DNA of 26,059 bases from Bacteroidales bacterium UBA1253 (lineage in GTDB: Bacteria; Bacteroidota; Bacteroidia; Bacteroidales; Paludibacteraceae): NCBI GenBank assembly GCA_002308815.1, contig DBVX01000061.1:1-26059 (forward strand), in the 5' to 3' direction. Of this stretch, positions 5,852 to 13,663 are shown piece by piece. The notes under the pieces were generated by a model, which was not told the origin of the DNA, ran no database searches, and was given only the letters and a program-made list of their open reading frames with translations. The position numbers were made by a program, and so were the translations under genes. How positions within the stretch are numbered: the stretch's first letter is position 1; each line of letters begins with the position of its first letter.

Positions 5852-5892
5852 ACGGCGGCAAAGGTACGAAAGAAATGAGGATATATGCAAAT
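5852..5892 (-). promoter_or_regulatory. Promoter of the KilA-N unit; duplicate of 3932-3972
   Basis: On the minus strand, TTTG (5891-5888), 21 bp, TACCTTTG (5866-5859). Forty-one bases are identical to the RelE-unit promoter, and identity stops sharply on both sides. It marks the upstream boundary of the cassette region; the next 109 bp to the permease stop contain no gene. Confidence 0.83.
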
Positions 5893-6001
5893 CGGGATGT
5901 AATTTTTTCGATCGCTGCCCTGAAACCGCCCGCAAAAATGCGAGTGCAATGCAAGAATGCAAAACGGCAGACGGGGTATAGGAAAAGGCAGCCGGTGTCC
6001 C

Positions 6002-7222
6002 TCAGTCGTAGCGCATCACCTCGGCGGGGGAGATGCGGGTGGCGATGGCGGACGGAGCAAGAATGACCAGGAACGAGACCAACGCCACGCCCGCGTTGAG
6101 CAGGACAATCTGAAGCCACGGGAAAGCGACAGGGACGTAACCGATATAGTACGTAGCGGCGTCCAGCGGCACCAGACGCGTGAAATACTGCAACGCAGCC
6201 AGTCCCAATCCCAACAGATTCCCCCATATCATCCCTTTCCCGACAAGCATGGATGCCTTCGTAATAAAGATACGGCGCACAAAGCGGTTGCCCGCACCCA
6301 GCGCCTTGAGCACGCCGATGAGATAGATATTGTCAAGTATCAGGATAATCAGTCCCGATATGATATTGAAACCCGAGACAAGAAGCATCAGAATAATAAT
6401 GACAATCACGTTCATATCCAGCAGGTCAAGCCACGCGAACACGGCAGGATTCAACTGCTCGAGTGTCTGGGAGTAGTAGGCGTTGCCGTCCCTGTCAAGG
6501 TGGTTGGCGGTGGCATACCACACGCGGTCAGCCGTCTCCTCCAGACGGGAGAGGTTGTCCACATACAGCTCAATGCCCGAAGCCTGGCTGTCATCCCAGC
6601 CGTTCAACTGCCGGACAACCGAGGATTCGGCAAGGATGAACCGCGAGTCCGCCTCCTCGAACCCTGTGGAATAGGTGCCTGCGATTTTCCAACGGCGGAC
6701 GCGCACGTTGTCCCCCACAAAATAGCAGTACACCTCATCGCCCGTTTTCAGAAGCAGCTTCCGGCAGAGCGATTCGGACAGCAGCACCTCATTGTCCGAC
6801 TCAGGCAGACGGCCTTCCGTCAGATTGGGGGCGAAGCGCGACCAGTCGTCCGCCGCCTTCAGCACAATGCCCTGGAACTGGATGTCAGTCTTGATAATGC
6901 CCGGCTTGGTGAGAAACGCCCTTGCCTCCGTGACGTGGGGGATGGCACGCAGCACGCCGAGCAGGCTGTCCGTCACCTCCACGGGCTTCATCTCGTAGGT
7001 GTTGTTGTTGTCGAAATTGACCACCTGTATATGCGCGCCGAAACAAGCCACCTTGTCTGTTATCGTCCGCTTGAAGCCAATCACAACGCACAGCGTGAGA
7101 ATCATCACGGTCATGCCGATGACGATACCCGCCACAGCCACACGGATGGCGGGACGCGACGAGTGGTTCTGCTCCTCCTGCTTGTAGTACAGTCGGCGGG
7201 CTATGAAGGTTTCGGGACGCAT
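6002..7222 (-). CDS. LolC/LolE-family ABC transporter permease, 406 aa
   Basis: An inner-membrane FtsX/LolCE-type permease, expected to work with an ATPase (LolD-like, not in this window) in extracting lipoproteins or in related export. The layout is typical: N-terminal 'FIARRLYYKQ....SRPAIRVAVAGIVIGMTVMIL' with the first membrane segment (about 25-50), a large periplasmic domain (about 55-265), then three membrane segments in the FtsX domain (about 270-400), including 'LLVSGFNIISGLIILILDN...IGVLKALGA'. It ends with the usual 'PAEVMRYD'. Start 7222 (MRPETFIARR) is chosen over the longer frame to 7381, which has no family sequence and overlaps the divergent gene. The cassette array lies directly downstream on the same strand. 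Confidence 0.9.
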   Translation of the reverse strand: MRPETFIARRLYYKQEEQNHSSRPAIRVAVAGIVIGMTVMILTLCVVIGFKRTITDKVACFGAHIQVVNFDNNNTYEMKPVEVTDSLLGVLRAIPHVTEARAFLTKPGIIKTDIQFQGIVLKAADDWSRFAPNLTEGRLPESDNEVLLSESLCRKLLLKTGDEVYCYFVGDNVRVRRWKIAGTYSTGFEEADSRFILAESSVVRQLNGWDDSQASGIELYVDNLSRLEETADRVWYATANHLDRDGNAYYSQTLEQLNPAVFAWLDLLDMNVIVIIILMLLVSGFNIISGLIILILDNIYLIGVLKALGAGNRFVRRIFITKASMLVGKGMIWGNLLGLGLAALQYFTRLVPLDAATYYIGYVPVAFPWLQIVLLNAGVALVSFLVILAPSAIATRISPAEVMRYD

Positions 7223-7277
7223 GGTGTTTGGCACGGATTTTGTTGCATTATGGATAGTCAATCTATTCCTTACGATT

Positions 7278-7664
7278 ATGAAACGTTCGGTTCTTGTCCT
7301 TGTTCTGTTTGGTATGGCTGCCGGTCTTTGGAGCCAGACTTTCCCCGCTCCCCGCCGCACCGCCGAAGAGGAGGCGCGCAAGCAGACAGGTATGATGGTG
7401 CGTGAGTTGTCCCTTAACGATTCCGTTCAGATTGACACGCTCTACCGTCTGCACCTGAAGTACGCCCGTCTGCGCCGCCGGAGCAACACCCGTCAGGAGG
7501 AACTCAACCGGCTGGTACTCTTCTCGGACGAGTTGAAAGGCATCCTCACACCGGAGCAGTACAACCGCTTCATGAGCGTGCAGGTGGACTCACTCCCCCG
7601 TCACCGCCAACCCCTGTTCGGGCGGATGCCGCAGCGAGACAGCGACAGGCCAGCCAAGCCATAA
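7278..7664 (+). CDS. Small secreted protein, 128 aa
   Basis: An exported protein with a clean signal peptide (MKRSVLVLVLFGMAAGLWSQ) and a charged helical body. The segment 'IDTLYRLHLKYARLRRRSNTRQEELNRLVLF....LKGILTPEQYNRFM' resembles the helical, LTxEQ-containing periplasmic proteins of the CpxP/Spy type, but the similarity is too weak to name a family. It is divergent from the permease gene (55 bp between starts). Its last 95 bp overlap the end of the convergent PAP2 gene. Start 7278 is chosen for the signal peptide; the longer frame from 7203 would overlap the permease start. Confidence 0.75.
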   Translation: MKRSVLVLVLFGMAAGLWSQTFPAPRRTAEEEARKQTGMMVRELSLNDSVQIDTLYRLHLKYARLRRRSNTRQEELNRLVLFSDELKGILTPEQYNRFMSVQVDSLPRHRQPLFGRMPQRDSDRPAKP

Positions 7665-8169
7665 GACCGCCGATGAGCAGCCCCGCCAGTATGTCCGACG
7701 GATAATGCACACCGAGATACATACGGCTGTAACAGTTGAGAGCCACCCACACCATCATCGGTACGGTGGCTTTCCAATTTCTCCAGAGCAGCGAAAAGAG
7801 CAAGGCGCAGGCCATTGTATCCGATGCGTGCGATGACGGGAAACCGTACCTGCCGCCGCGATAGCCGTTCACTATATGCACCAGTCCTCCAATCTGCGGG
7901 TCACGCGAGGGCCGCCAGCGGGCGATGAGGGGCTTCAGCACCCCCGATGTCAGGAAGTCGCTCAATCCGACAGCGAGCGCAAAACCCAGCAGCATCAGCA
8001 GCATCTTTCTCCATCCGAACCGCTGCCACAGCAGCGCGGCAAGCAACAGATACAGCGGAATCCAGATCCATTTCTCACTCACATACCAAAAGAACGTGTC
8101 CGCCCATGGGGCATGGCAGCCGTTGATGGCGAGCAGGAACTGTTGGTCGAAAGCGAGAAAGTTGTCCAT
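7570..8169 (-). CDS. PAP2-superfamily membrane phosphatase, 199 aa
   Basis: An integral membrane phosphatase. All three catalytic motifs are visible: KPLIARWRP (K79, R86-P87), PSSH (111-114; family form PSGH) and SRMYLGVHYPSD (S148-R149, H155, D159). Five or six membrane helices surround them. Members dephosphorylate phosphatidic acid, undecaprenyl pyrophosphate or lipid A; the 'PSSHASD' form and the size fit a UppP-like or LpxE/F-like enzyme, but the substrate is not decided. It is the last gene of the long minus-strand run, 4 bp after rsmE. The C-terminal 25 residues (after LMAWLACRCLAAAS) look low in conservation and overlap the convergent secreted protein gene by 95 bp. Confidence 0.9.
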   Translation of the reverse strand: MDNFLAFDQQFLLAINGCHAPWADTFFWYVSEKWIWIPLYLLLAALLWQRFGWRKMLLMLLGFALAVGLSDFLTSGVLKPLIARWRPSRDPQIGGLVHIVNGYRGGRYGFPSSHASDTMACALLFSLLWRNWKATVPMMVWVALNCYSRMYLGVHYPSDILAGLLIGGLMAWLACRCLAAASARTGVGGDGGVSPPARS

Positions 8170-8173
8170 AGGT

Positions 8174-8890
8174 TTATTCGTTCATCAGTATTGCGGTATG
8201 GCAGGCAACCACAGCGGCTGTTTCGGTGCGCAGCCGACTGTTTCCGAGGCTGACGGGCAGGAATCCCGTCTGCAGAGCCGCAGCCACCTCCTGTTCACTG
8301 AAATCACCTTCCGGTCCGATCAGCATCACCACATCCCTACCCCGCTCCACCGCGTCACGAAGAAGGTGTTTGTCCGATTCGTAACAATGGGCGATGAACC
8401 GCTGCGGAGGAAGTGATGCCGCACTGCCGCTCTGACTGCGGATGAACGCGTCGAAGTCCGTCATCTCATGGATGACGGGAAGATACCGGGTGAGGGACTG
8501 CTTGGCGGCACTGAGGATGATTTTCTCAAGGCGGTCAATGCGCATCTGTCTGCGCTCCGAATAACGGCAGTTGAGCAATGTGAACTCGTCCGCGCCTATC
8601 TCGGTGCATTTCTCCACCATCCATTCCACGCGCTCGGCGTTCTTGGTCGGCGCAACGGCTATATGCAGATGGAAAGAGTGGTTCCTATCCTGTTTTTCAG
8701 CCTTAAGTATATCAAACTCGCAGTGCTTGGGATGAGCCAGCGTGATTCGGGCGGTGAAGGTGGTACCGCGCCCGTCCGTAAGCAGGATGGTGTCGCCCGC
8801 CGCATACCGCAGCACTCGGACACAGTGACCGCTCTCCTCCTCACTGAGGCAATGCGAACGGTCAATATCAGGGGTATAAAACAGATACAT
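8174..8890 (-). CDS. rsmE: 16S rRNA m3U1498 methyltransferase RsmE, 238 aa
   Basis: RsmE methylates N3 of U1498 in 16S rRNA using S-adenosylmethionine. The N-terminal PUA-like domain is seen in 'SEEESGHCVRVLRYAAGDTILLTDGRG'. The SPOUT catalytic domain follows: 'APTKNAERVEWMVEKCTEIGADEF', 'SERRQMRIDRLEKIILSAAKQS', then the SAM-binding knot with LIGPEGDFSEQEV (about 190-202) and LGNSRLRTETA (about 215-225). The length is normal. It lies between the tail-bearing secreted protein (5 bp gap) and PAP2 (4 bp gap), so it is co-transcribed with both. Confidence 0.96.
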   Translation of the reverse strand: MYLFYTPDIDRSHCLSEEESGHCVRVLRYAAGDTILLTDGRGTTFTARITLAHPKHCEFDILKAEKQDRNHSFHLHIAVAPTKNAERVEWMVEKCTEIGADEFTLLNCRYSERRQMRIDRLEKIILSAAKQSLTRYLPVIHEMTDFDAFIRSQSGSAASLPPQRFIAHCYESDKHLLRDAVERGRDVVMLIGPEGDFSEQEVAAALQTGFLPVSLGNSRLRTETAAVVACHTAILMNE

Positions 8891-8895
8891 AACGG

Positions 8896-10305
8896 TCAGC
8901 GGACGGGCATACCCAACAGATTATAAGTTGCCTGCGGAGTGCGGATGACGATTTGTCCGTTGCGCAGTTCCTTGCGCGTAGCGGACGGGATAATAATCTC
9001 CTCCAACGGGGTAAGCGAAGGGAATGTGGTGTAACAGGCCGCCGTTTCACTAACGGGGACACCAGCAAGCGGGAAGGCGAACACACATTCGGTATCCTCG
9101 CTCCACATCACCGCCTTTTCGCCTATCACATAATCGCTGCCGCTTTCCTTGACAGTCAAGCCGCGTTTGCTGCTTGAATTTGTGCTGTTGTGGTACAGCA
9201 TGACGGTACCCTTTCCGACCGCCTGCCAAGCCCACGCGCGCTCATACGGAGAGAGCGACCCTGAATTGTTGTATCCGAGATACGAATGAGAGGCAGGGTG
9301 AAAGAGAATAACGCTGTCCTCTCTGACGGTCAGCGAATACCTTACCGCATCGGAGGCGGAGGTGGTGTTCCATACCGCGTATCCCGCCGCATCCCGCTGA
9401 AGCGGGGCAAGGATAGTGGGAACTGTTCCGTCTTTTACTCGTCCTGCTGCCAACGCCATTTCCCCGTCACCAGTGTTCAGAGCCAAAGCATACTCACCAT
9501 CTGAGAGGTCATTCCGGGTGCCTACAGGCAGGTCGGTCTGCTGTTTGTAGAGTGCGAAAAGAACGGCATCAGAAGACGTAATGTAATAGCGGCTGTACGG
9601 CAGACGGGTGAAAGGCGGCGCGGAGGCGTTCTCCACCGGCCGGTCGGTCCAGCCTAAAAAGCGGTAGGTCTGCCCATCACGCATAACCGTACGGGCTTCG
9701 TCATCCACATCGGGCAGCAGAATCCCTTCCCCTGCCACGTCCTCACACAACACAATCTGCTTAAGCAAATGCGTATCGAGCCAACGGAATTCCGAGCATT
9801 GGATGACAGGCGGGTCAGGCGTGTATTCAATCTCCACCTGCCCCAGATAAAGACTGTTCTCGGTGGCAGTTATATGGAGCTGCATGACATCCGACGGTCC
9901 GACACGCCACGCCCCGACTGCGGCAAAAGGAAGGTACGATGTGCTGTAGCCCGTTCCACGCCAGTCGGCAAACGATCCGTTGAACGAGAGCAGTTGCAGA
10001 TTCCCCAGCGTCAGCAGCACCTGTCCTGCACCCGCTTTCTGGTTGGAGCGCATATAGACCAGCACACTTGTCACCGTTCCCGAAGGCATACCTGTCAGGA
10101 CGAGATCGGCGGCGGAATTGGCTGTAAACCATCCCTTGCCGTTGCCTCCTGTCTGCTGATAACTGACTGTAATGGATGCGGGTGCGTCCTCTTCCGTCAC
10201 CTCCGCCGATGACGTGCCTGTCAGCGCAATGGTAACCGTTTCGGCACGGCACAGCAAAGCCCCGCTCAAAAGCAGCGAAAGGGCTATTGCAAACGGGGCT
10301 TTCAT
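8896..10305 (-). CDS. Secreted protein with T9SS-like C-terminal tail, 469 aa
   Basis: Function unknown. A signal peptide (MKAPFAIALSLLLSGALLCRA) leads into beta-rich sequence: an N-terminal module of about 140 residues with 'SVLVYMRSNQKAGAGQVLLT' and a closing 'LYLGQVEIEYT', a pattern seen in Bacteroidales surface proteins; a middle module with 'YRFLGWTDRPVENASAPPF' resembling short InlB/Listeria-Bacteroides repeat-like 'F.GW' sequences; and a C-terminal region of about 170 residues. The final residues (LRNGQIVIRTPQATYNLLGM) look like the start of a T9SS type A sorting signal, shortened to end after 'LLGMPVR'. It is embedded between rny (8 bp) and rsmE (5 bp), an unusual place for a surface protein. 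Confidence 0.85.
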   Translation of the reverse strand: MKAPFAIALSLLLSGALLCRAETVTIALTGTSSAEVTEEDAPASITVSYQQTGGNGKGWFTANSAADLVLTGMPSGTVTSVLVYMRSNQKAGAGQVLLTLGNLQLLSFNGSFADWRGTGYSTSYLPFAAVGAWRVGPSDVMQLHITATENSLYLGQVEIEYTPDPPVIQCSEFRWLDTHLLKQIVLCEDVAGEGILLPDVDDEARTVMRDGQTYRFLGWTDRPVENASAPPFTRLPYSRYYITSSDAVLFALYKQQTDLPVGTRNDLSDGEYALALNTGDGEMALAAGRVKDGTVPTILAPLQRDAAGYAVWNTTSASDAVRYSLTVREDSVILFHPASHSYLGYNNSGSLSPYERAWAWQAVGKGTVMLYHNSTNSSSKRGLTVKESGSDYVIGEKAVMWSEDTECVFAFPLAGVPVSETAACYTTFPSLTPLEEIIIPSATRKELRNGQIVIRTPQATYNLLGMPVR

Positions 10306-10313
10306 TGACAGGT

Positions 10314-11879
10314 TTATTTTGCAAAGTTGATGGCTCGTGTCTCGCGGATGACGGTCACCTTGACCTGTCCGGGATAGGTCATCTCGTCCTGTATGCGCTT
10401 GGCAAGGTCGAAACTGAGCAGTTCGGTGTCCTTGTCGCTTATCTTGTCCGCGCCGACAATGACGCGCAGCTCGCGACCGGCCTGCAGGGCGTAGGTCTTG
10501 ACCACTCCGGGGAAGGACATGGCGAGGTTCTCAAGGTCATTGAGACGCTTGACGTAGGTCTCCACGATTTCGCGCCGTGCGCCGGGTCGTGCGCCGGAAA
10601 TGGCATCACACGCCTGCACGATGGGGGCGATGAGCGTTTCCATCTCTATCTCATCGTGGTGCGCGCCGACGGCGTTGCAGATGTCGGGTTTCTCTCCGTA
10701 CTTCTCGCAAATCTTCATACCGAGTGCGGCATGCGGCAGTTCCTCCTCGTTCTCGGCGACCTTGCCTATGTCGTGCAGCAGACCGGCTCGACGGGCTTTC
10801 TTGGGATTGAGTCCCAGTTCGGAAGCCATCACAGCACAGAGGTTGGCTGTCTCGCGTGAGTGCTGGAGCAGGTTCTGACCATACGATGAGCGGTATTTCA
10901 TCTTACCGATAAGGCGTATGAGTTCGGGATGCAGTCCGTGTACGCCGAGGTCAATGGTGGTGCGCTTGCCGGTCTCGATGATTTCATCTTCTACTTGTTT
11001 GGTCACTTTGGCAACCACCTCCTCTATGCGCGCGGGATGGATACGTCCGTCCTGTATGAGCTGGTGCAGGGCCAGACATGCAATCTCGCGGCGGATGGGG
11101 TCGTAGCCCGAAACGGTGATACATTCGGGCGTGTCGTCCACCACAATCTCCACTCCGGTAGCGGCTTCCAGAGCGCGGATATTGCGTCCCTCACGGCCGA
11201 TGACGCGTCCTTTGACCTCATCGTTGTCAATATGGAAGACGCTGACGGCGTTCTCGGCGGTTGTTTCGCTGGCGACACGTTGGATGGTCTGGATGATGAT
11301 TTTCTTCGCCTCCTTGTTGGCGGACAGCCGCGCGTCGTCCATCACCTCGTTGATGTACGCCATCGCATCGGTTTTCGCCTCGTCCTTGAGCGACTGGATG
11401 AGCTGTTTCTTCGCCTCCTCAGCTGGCAGACCGGCTGACTGCTCCAGTTGTGCCAGTGCCTGTTTGTGCAGACGCTCAATCTCCTGCTGCTTGTAGTCGA
11501 TGGCTTTCTGCTGCTGCTCCATCTTCTGGGCGCGCTGCTGGATTTCGTTCTGCCCGCGCTGCAGTTCGCCCTGGCTTTCCTTGAGCTGTTGTTCGCGCTG
11601 CTTGAGCTGCTGGTCACGCTGCTGCAGCTGCTGGTCACGCTGGTTGAGCTGCTGCTCGCGCTGCTGTTTGCGTTGCTCGTCCTGACGGAGGCGGCTGTCG
11701 TGTTCCTGCTTGAGAGCTATGAATTTCTCTTTCGCCTCGACGATTTTGTCCTTCTTGATTATCTCCGCCTCCTCCTGTGCTTTTTTCAGCATTCCCCGGG
11801 TTGAGTATTTGAAAAAGATGTAGCATGCCGATGCGCCCAATAGCATCGCTCCTACTGCTACGATAATGTAATAGATCAT
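10314..11879 (-). CDS. rny: Ribonuclease Y, 521 aa
   Basis: A membrane-anchored endoribonuclease that starts mRNA decay. One N-terminal membrane helix (about 3-22) is followed by a long coiled coil (about 28-200), a KH RNA-binding domain with [15 protein letters not shown] (about 224-238), and an HD domain with the metal-binding HD pair in [11 protein letters not shown] (His369-Asp370) and GAHHDE (about 406-411). The length matches the family. The coiled coil holds a glutamine-rich stretch of exact 7-residue repeats ([21 protein letters not shown]; about 74-105) that is also repetitive in DNA. Its start overlaps the zapA stop by 4 bp, showing tight coupling. Confidence 0.96.
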   Translation of the reverse strand: MIYYIIVAVGAMLLGASACYIFFKYSTRGMLKKAQEEAEIIKKDKIVEAKEKFIALKQEHDSRLRQDEQRKQQREQQLNQRDQQLQQRDQQLKQREQQLKESQGELQRGQNEIQQRAQKMEQQQKAIDYKQQEIERLHKQALAQLEQSAGLPAEEAKKQLIQSLKDEAKTDAMAYINEVMDDARLSANKEAKKIIIQTIQRVASETTAENAVSVFHIDNDEVKGRVIGREGRNIRALEAATGVEIVVDDTPECITVSGYDPIRREIACLALHQLIQDGRIHPARIEEVVAKVTKQVEDEIIETGKRTTIDLGVHGLHPELIRLIGKMKYRSSYGQNLLQHSRETANLCAVMASELGLNPKKARRAGLLHDIGKVAENEEELPHAALGMKICEKYGEKPDICNAVGAHHDEIEMETLIAPIVQACDAISGARPGARREIVETYVKRLNDLENLAMSFPGVVKTYALQAGRELRVIVGADKISDKDTELLSFDLAKRIQDEMTYPGQVKVTVIRETRAINFAK

Positions 11880-12172
11880 AGTGTTTGGTTTGTATGTGTT
11901 TGTATTAGTTGGTTGATTTGGTTGATTCTTTCTTCTACGGGCTGCAGGTTCTTCTCGCGCGCGTCATCGCAGAGGTTGCATCCCATCTGCAGGGCGACGT
12001 ATGCCCATAGCATTTCCGTGGTGGCTTTCGGCATCGCCTTCCGGTAACTCTGAAAACTGCTGTTGCATATCTCCGCCGCGCGACGGTAAACCGGCTCCTT
12101 GTTCCTTTCCACCTTGAAGGCGAAGCGGAACGAGTCAATCTGCAGGGTTATGTTCTGTATGTTTTCCTCCAT
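11876..12172 (-). CDS. zapA: Cell division protein ZapA, 98 aa
   Basis: A ZapA-type FtsZ-ring stabiliser. The start is '[21 protein letters not shown]', followed by '[38 protein letters not shown]' and a C-terminal coiled coil ([15 protein letters not shown]). The length is typical. The neighbouring upstream gene encodes a small coiled-coil protein (6 bp gap) and rny overlaps its 3' end by 4 bp. The zapA-rny arrangement is common in Bacteroidota. The 'LALQ' box of the family appears here as VALQMG. Confidence 0.9.
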   Translation of the reverse strand: MEENIQNITLQIDSFRFAFKVERNKEPVYRRAAEICNSSFQSYRKAMPKATTEMLWAYVALQMGCNLCDDAREKNLQPVEERINQINQLIQTHTNQTL

Positions 12173-12178
12173 TGTTCT

Positions 12179-12460
12179 TTAACTTTTCAGAGCCTCCATC
12201 GCGCGGTTGACCTGTCCGATGATGAGTGTCAGTTGGTCTTTGGCGCGCTGCCGGTCGCCTTCCGTGCCGCCCGTCATCTGGTGGGCAGCCAGCAGGGCTC
12301 GGTAACGCTGCTGAAGGTCGTCCATCTCGCCGTATGTCCGCACCAGTTCTGACCGCATCGCTTCGTTCCGGTCCCGCAGTTCGGTCAGTTGTTTGCGCAG
12401 ACGGTCCTGCTCGTCAAGCAACTGACGTACAGATGCCTCCAATTGGTCGAGAGCCTGCAT
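12179..12460 (-). CDS. Small coiled-coil protein upstream of zapA, 93 aa
   Basis: An almost entirely helical protein: a heptad pattern runs from residue 1 to about 62 (LEASVRQLLDEQDRLRKQLT, then ELRDRNEAMRSELVRTYGEM), followed by a short linker and a second helix ending 'LTLIIGQVNRAMEAL'. Genes of this form often precede zapA in Bacteroidota and may be functional analogues of ZapB or subunits acting with ZapA at the Z-ring. That role is an inference from position and shape. Its start overlaps the DUF3078 stop by one base (TGATG). Confidence 0.82.
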   Translation of the reverse strand: MQALDQLEASVRQLLDEQDRLRKQLTELRDRNEAMRSELVRTYGEMDDLQQRYRALLAAHQMTGGTEGDRQRAKDQLTLIIGQVNRAMEALKS

Positions 12461-13635
12461 CAGAACGCGTAACTGACACCGAGTCCGAGATTGGCGAGGA
12501 ACTGCACACGCTCCACGGGGTTCTTCCCGTCCTTGTCGGCAATCTTCAGACCGTTGACATACTTGAGGTTGGTGGAGAGGGTTACGTTAAGGCACTTGAG
12601 GAGCTGGTAAGACAAGGTGGTCGTCCAATCGACATCGAAATTGCCGAAACGGCGGTTGTTGTCGCGGTAGCCAAGGTAGTCCTGTGAAACGATGGTATAA
12701 GACTTGTTGTCCTTGATCTTAACAATCTGCGGATCGGAGAAGATACGAGTCTGGTCAGTACCATCGGCATCCGTATAGACCACATCGTAGAGTCTGATCT
12801 TGTCCCAAGCATACGGTGTATAAAGGGTCAGACCCGTCATTACCTTCAAATCTTTGTAGGTATAGTTGACAGTACCCTTGATGGTAAGACCAAGTTCCGC
12901 CTTGGCGTTGGTATAGTCTTTGGTATAACCGTCCTCACCGTTGTCGGTGTAGTGCCATACGCCGTATTTCTCCTGCAGAGCCTCGCGGAGGTTGTAGTCA
13001 GCGACTGAACTCAGGTCAGCAGCGGGATCTTCAAAAAGGGCTTGTTCGCGCAGATAGTCCTTGAAGCGGTTTTGCACTCTGTCGCTCACCCACGCGGTGG
13101 TGATACGTCCCGCCACGGGCGACAGATAAACGGAGAAGATGCTGTTGGGTTTCCAGTCGATACCGACCGAGATGTCGGTATAGGAAGGGGCGAGGATGTT
13201 GGAGATGACCGGATTGGGCGCGCCTGTTCCGAGGTAGGTACGACCAAGGTCAAACTGCGTCTGAAAGCCTGTCTGCAGGGTGAGGTACCACTTGGGCTGG
13301 AAAGCCCATCCGAACTTGGAGTCGAACTTGAAGTGATCGCTGGCTTTCTGCACCTTGTCGTAGGTCTGGTCCACGTAGCTCATACCATACTCCACATCAA
13401 GGTTGGAGTCCCAACTCAGGCTGCTCTTGTCGTAGAGGAGGCGCACCTTGCCGAACGCCACGCCGGTGATGTTGTTCTTGCCTCCGGCTGCCCAGTTGAC
13501 CATACCCGTGGCGTTCGCGTTCAGTCCGACTATACCGGACCACTGCCAGTCCTTCTTCTCAAGTTCCGCTTCCTGTGCCCATACCAATGACGGCAGCAGA
13601 AAGCAGGGAATAAGTATCAAGTGTTTGATATTCAT
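12460..13635 (-). CDS. DUF3078 outer-membrane beta-barrel protein, 391 aa
   Basis: The signal peptide (MNIKHLILIPCFLLPSLVWA) is followed by the DUF3078 signature: 'WQWSGIVGLNANATGMVNWAAGGKNN' and alternating strands such as 'SWDSNLDVEYGMSYVDQTYDK' and 'FQPKWYLTLQTGFQTQFD'. The C-terminus ends in a barrel-type strand with terminal Phe (LGLGVSYAF). The family is restricted to Bacteroidota and has no established function. Start 13635 is chosen for the signal peptide; the longer frame to 13692 adds 19 residues with no export signal. It follows the DJ-1-like gene after 90 bp that contain a pair of 17-bp direct repeats, so it may have its own promoter. Confidence 0.9.
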   Translation of the reverse strand: MNIKHLILIPCFLLPSLVWAQEAELEKKDWQWSGIVGLNANATGMVNWAAGGKNNITGVAFGKVRLLYDKSSLSWDSNLDVEYGMSYVDQTYDKVQKASDHFKFDSKFGWAFQPKWYLTLQTGFQTQFDLGRTYLGTGAPNPVISNILAPSYTDISVGIDWKPNSIFSVYLSPVAGRITTAWVSDRVQNRFKDYLREQALFEDPAADLSSVADYNLREALQEKYGVWHYTDNGEDGYTKDYTNAKAELGLTIKGTVNYTYKDLKVMTGLTLYTPYAWDKIRLYDVVYTDADGTDQTRIFSDPQIVKIKDNKSYTIVSQDYLGYRDNNRRFGNFDVDWTTTLSYQLLKCLNVTLSTNLKYVNGLKIADKDGKNPVERVQFLANLGLGVSYAF

Positions 13636-13663
13636 AATTGTTTTTATTTTGGTTGTTCTTGTT

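Noticed and set aside
5730..6227. N-terminal extension of the KilA-N gene to 6227
   Set aside because: The extension is antisense-like sequence through the permease gene and the intergenic promoter, with no domain similarity; the domain starts at the ATG at 5729.
7223..7381. N-terminal extension of the LolC/E-like permease to 7381
   Set aside because: The extra 53 residues are Arg-rich, not family-like, and overlap the divergent secreted-protein gene.
5957..7405. 482-aa plus-strand open frame opposite the permease
   Set aside because: His/Arg-rich shadow of the minus-strand gene, without any recognisable domain.
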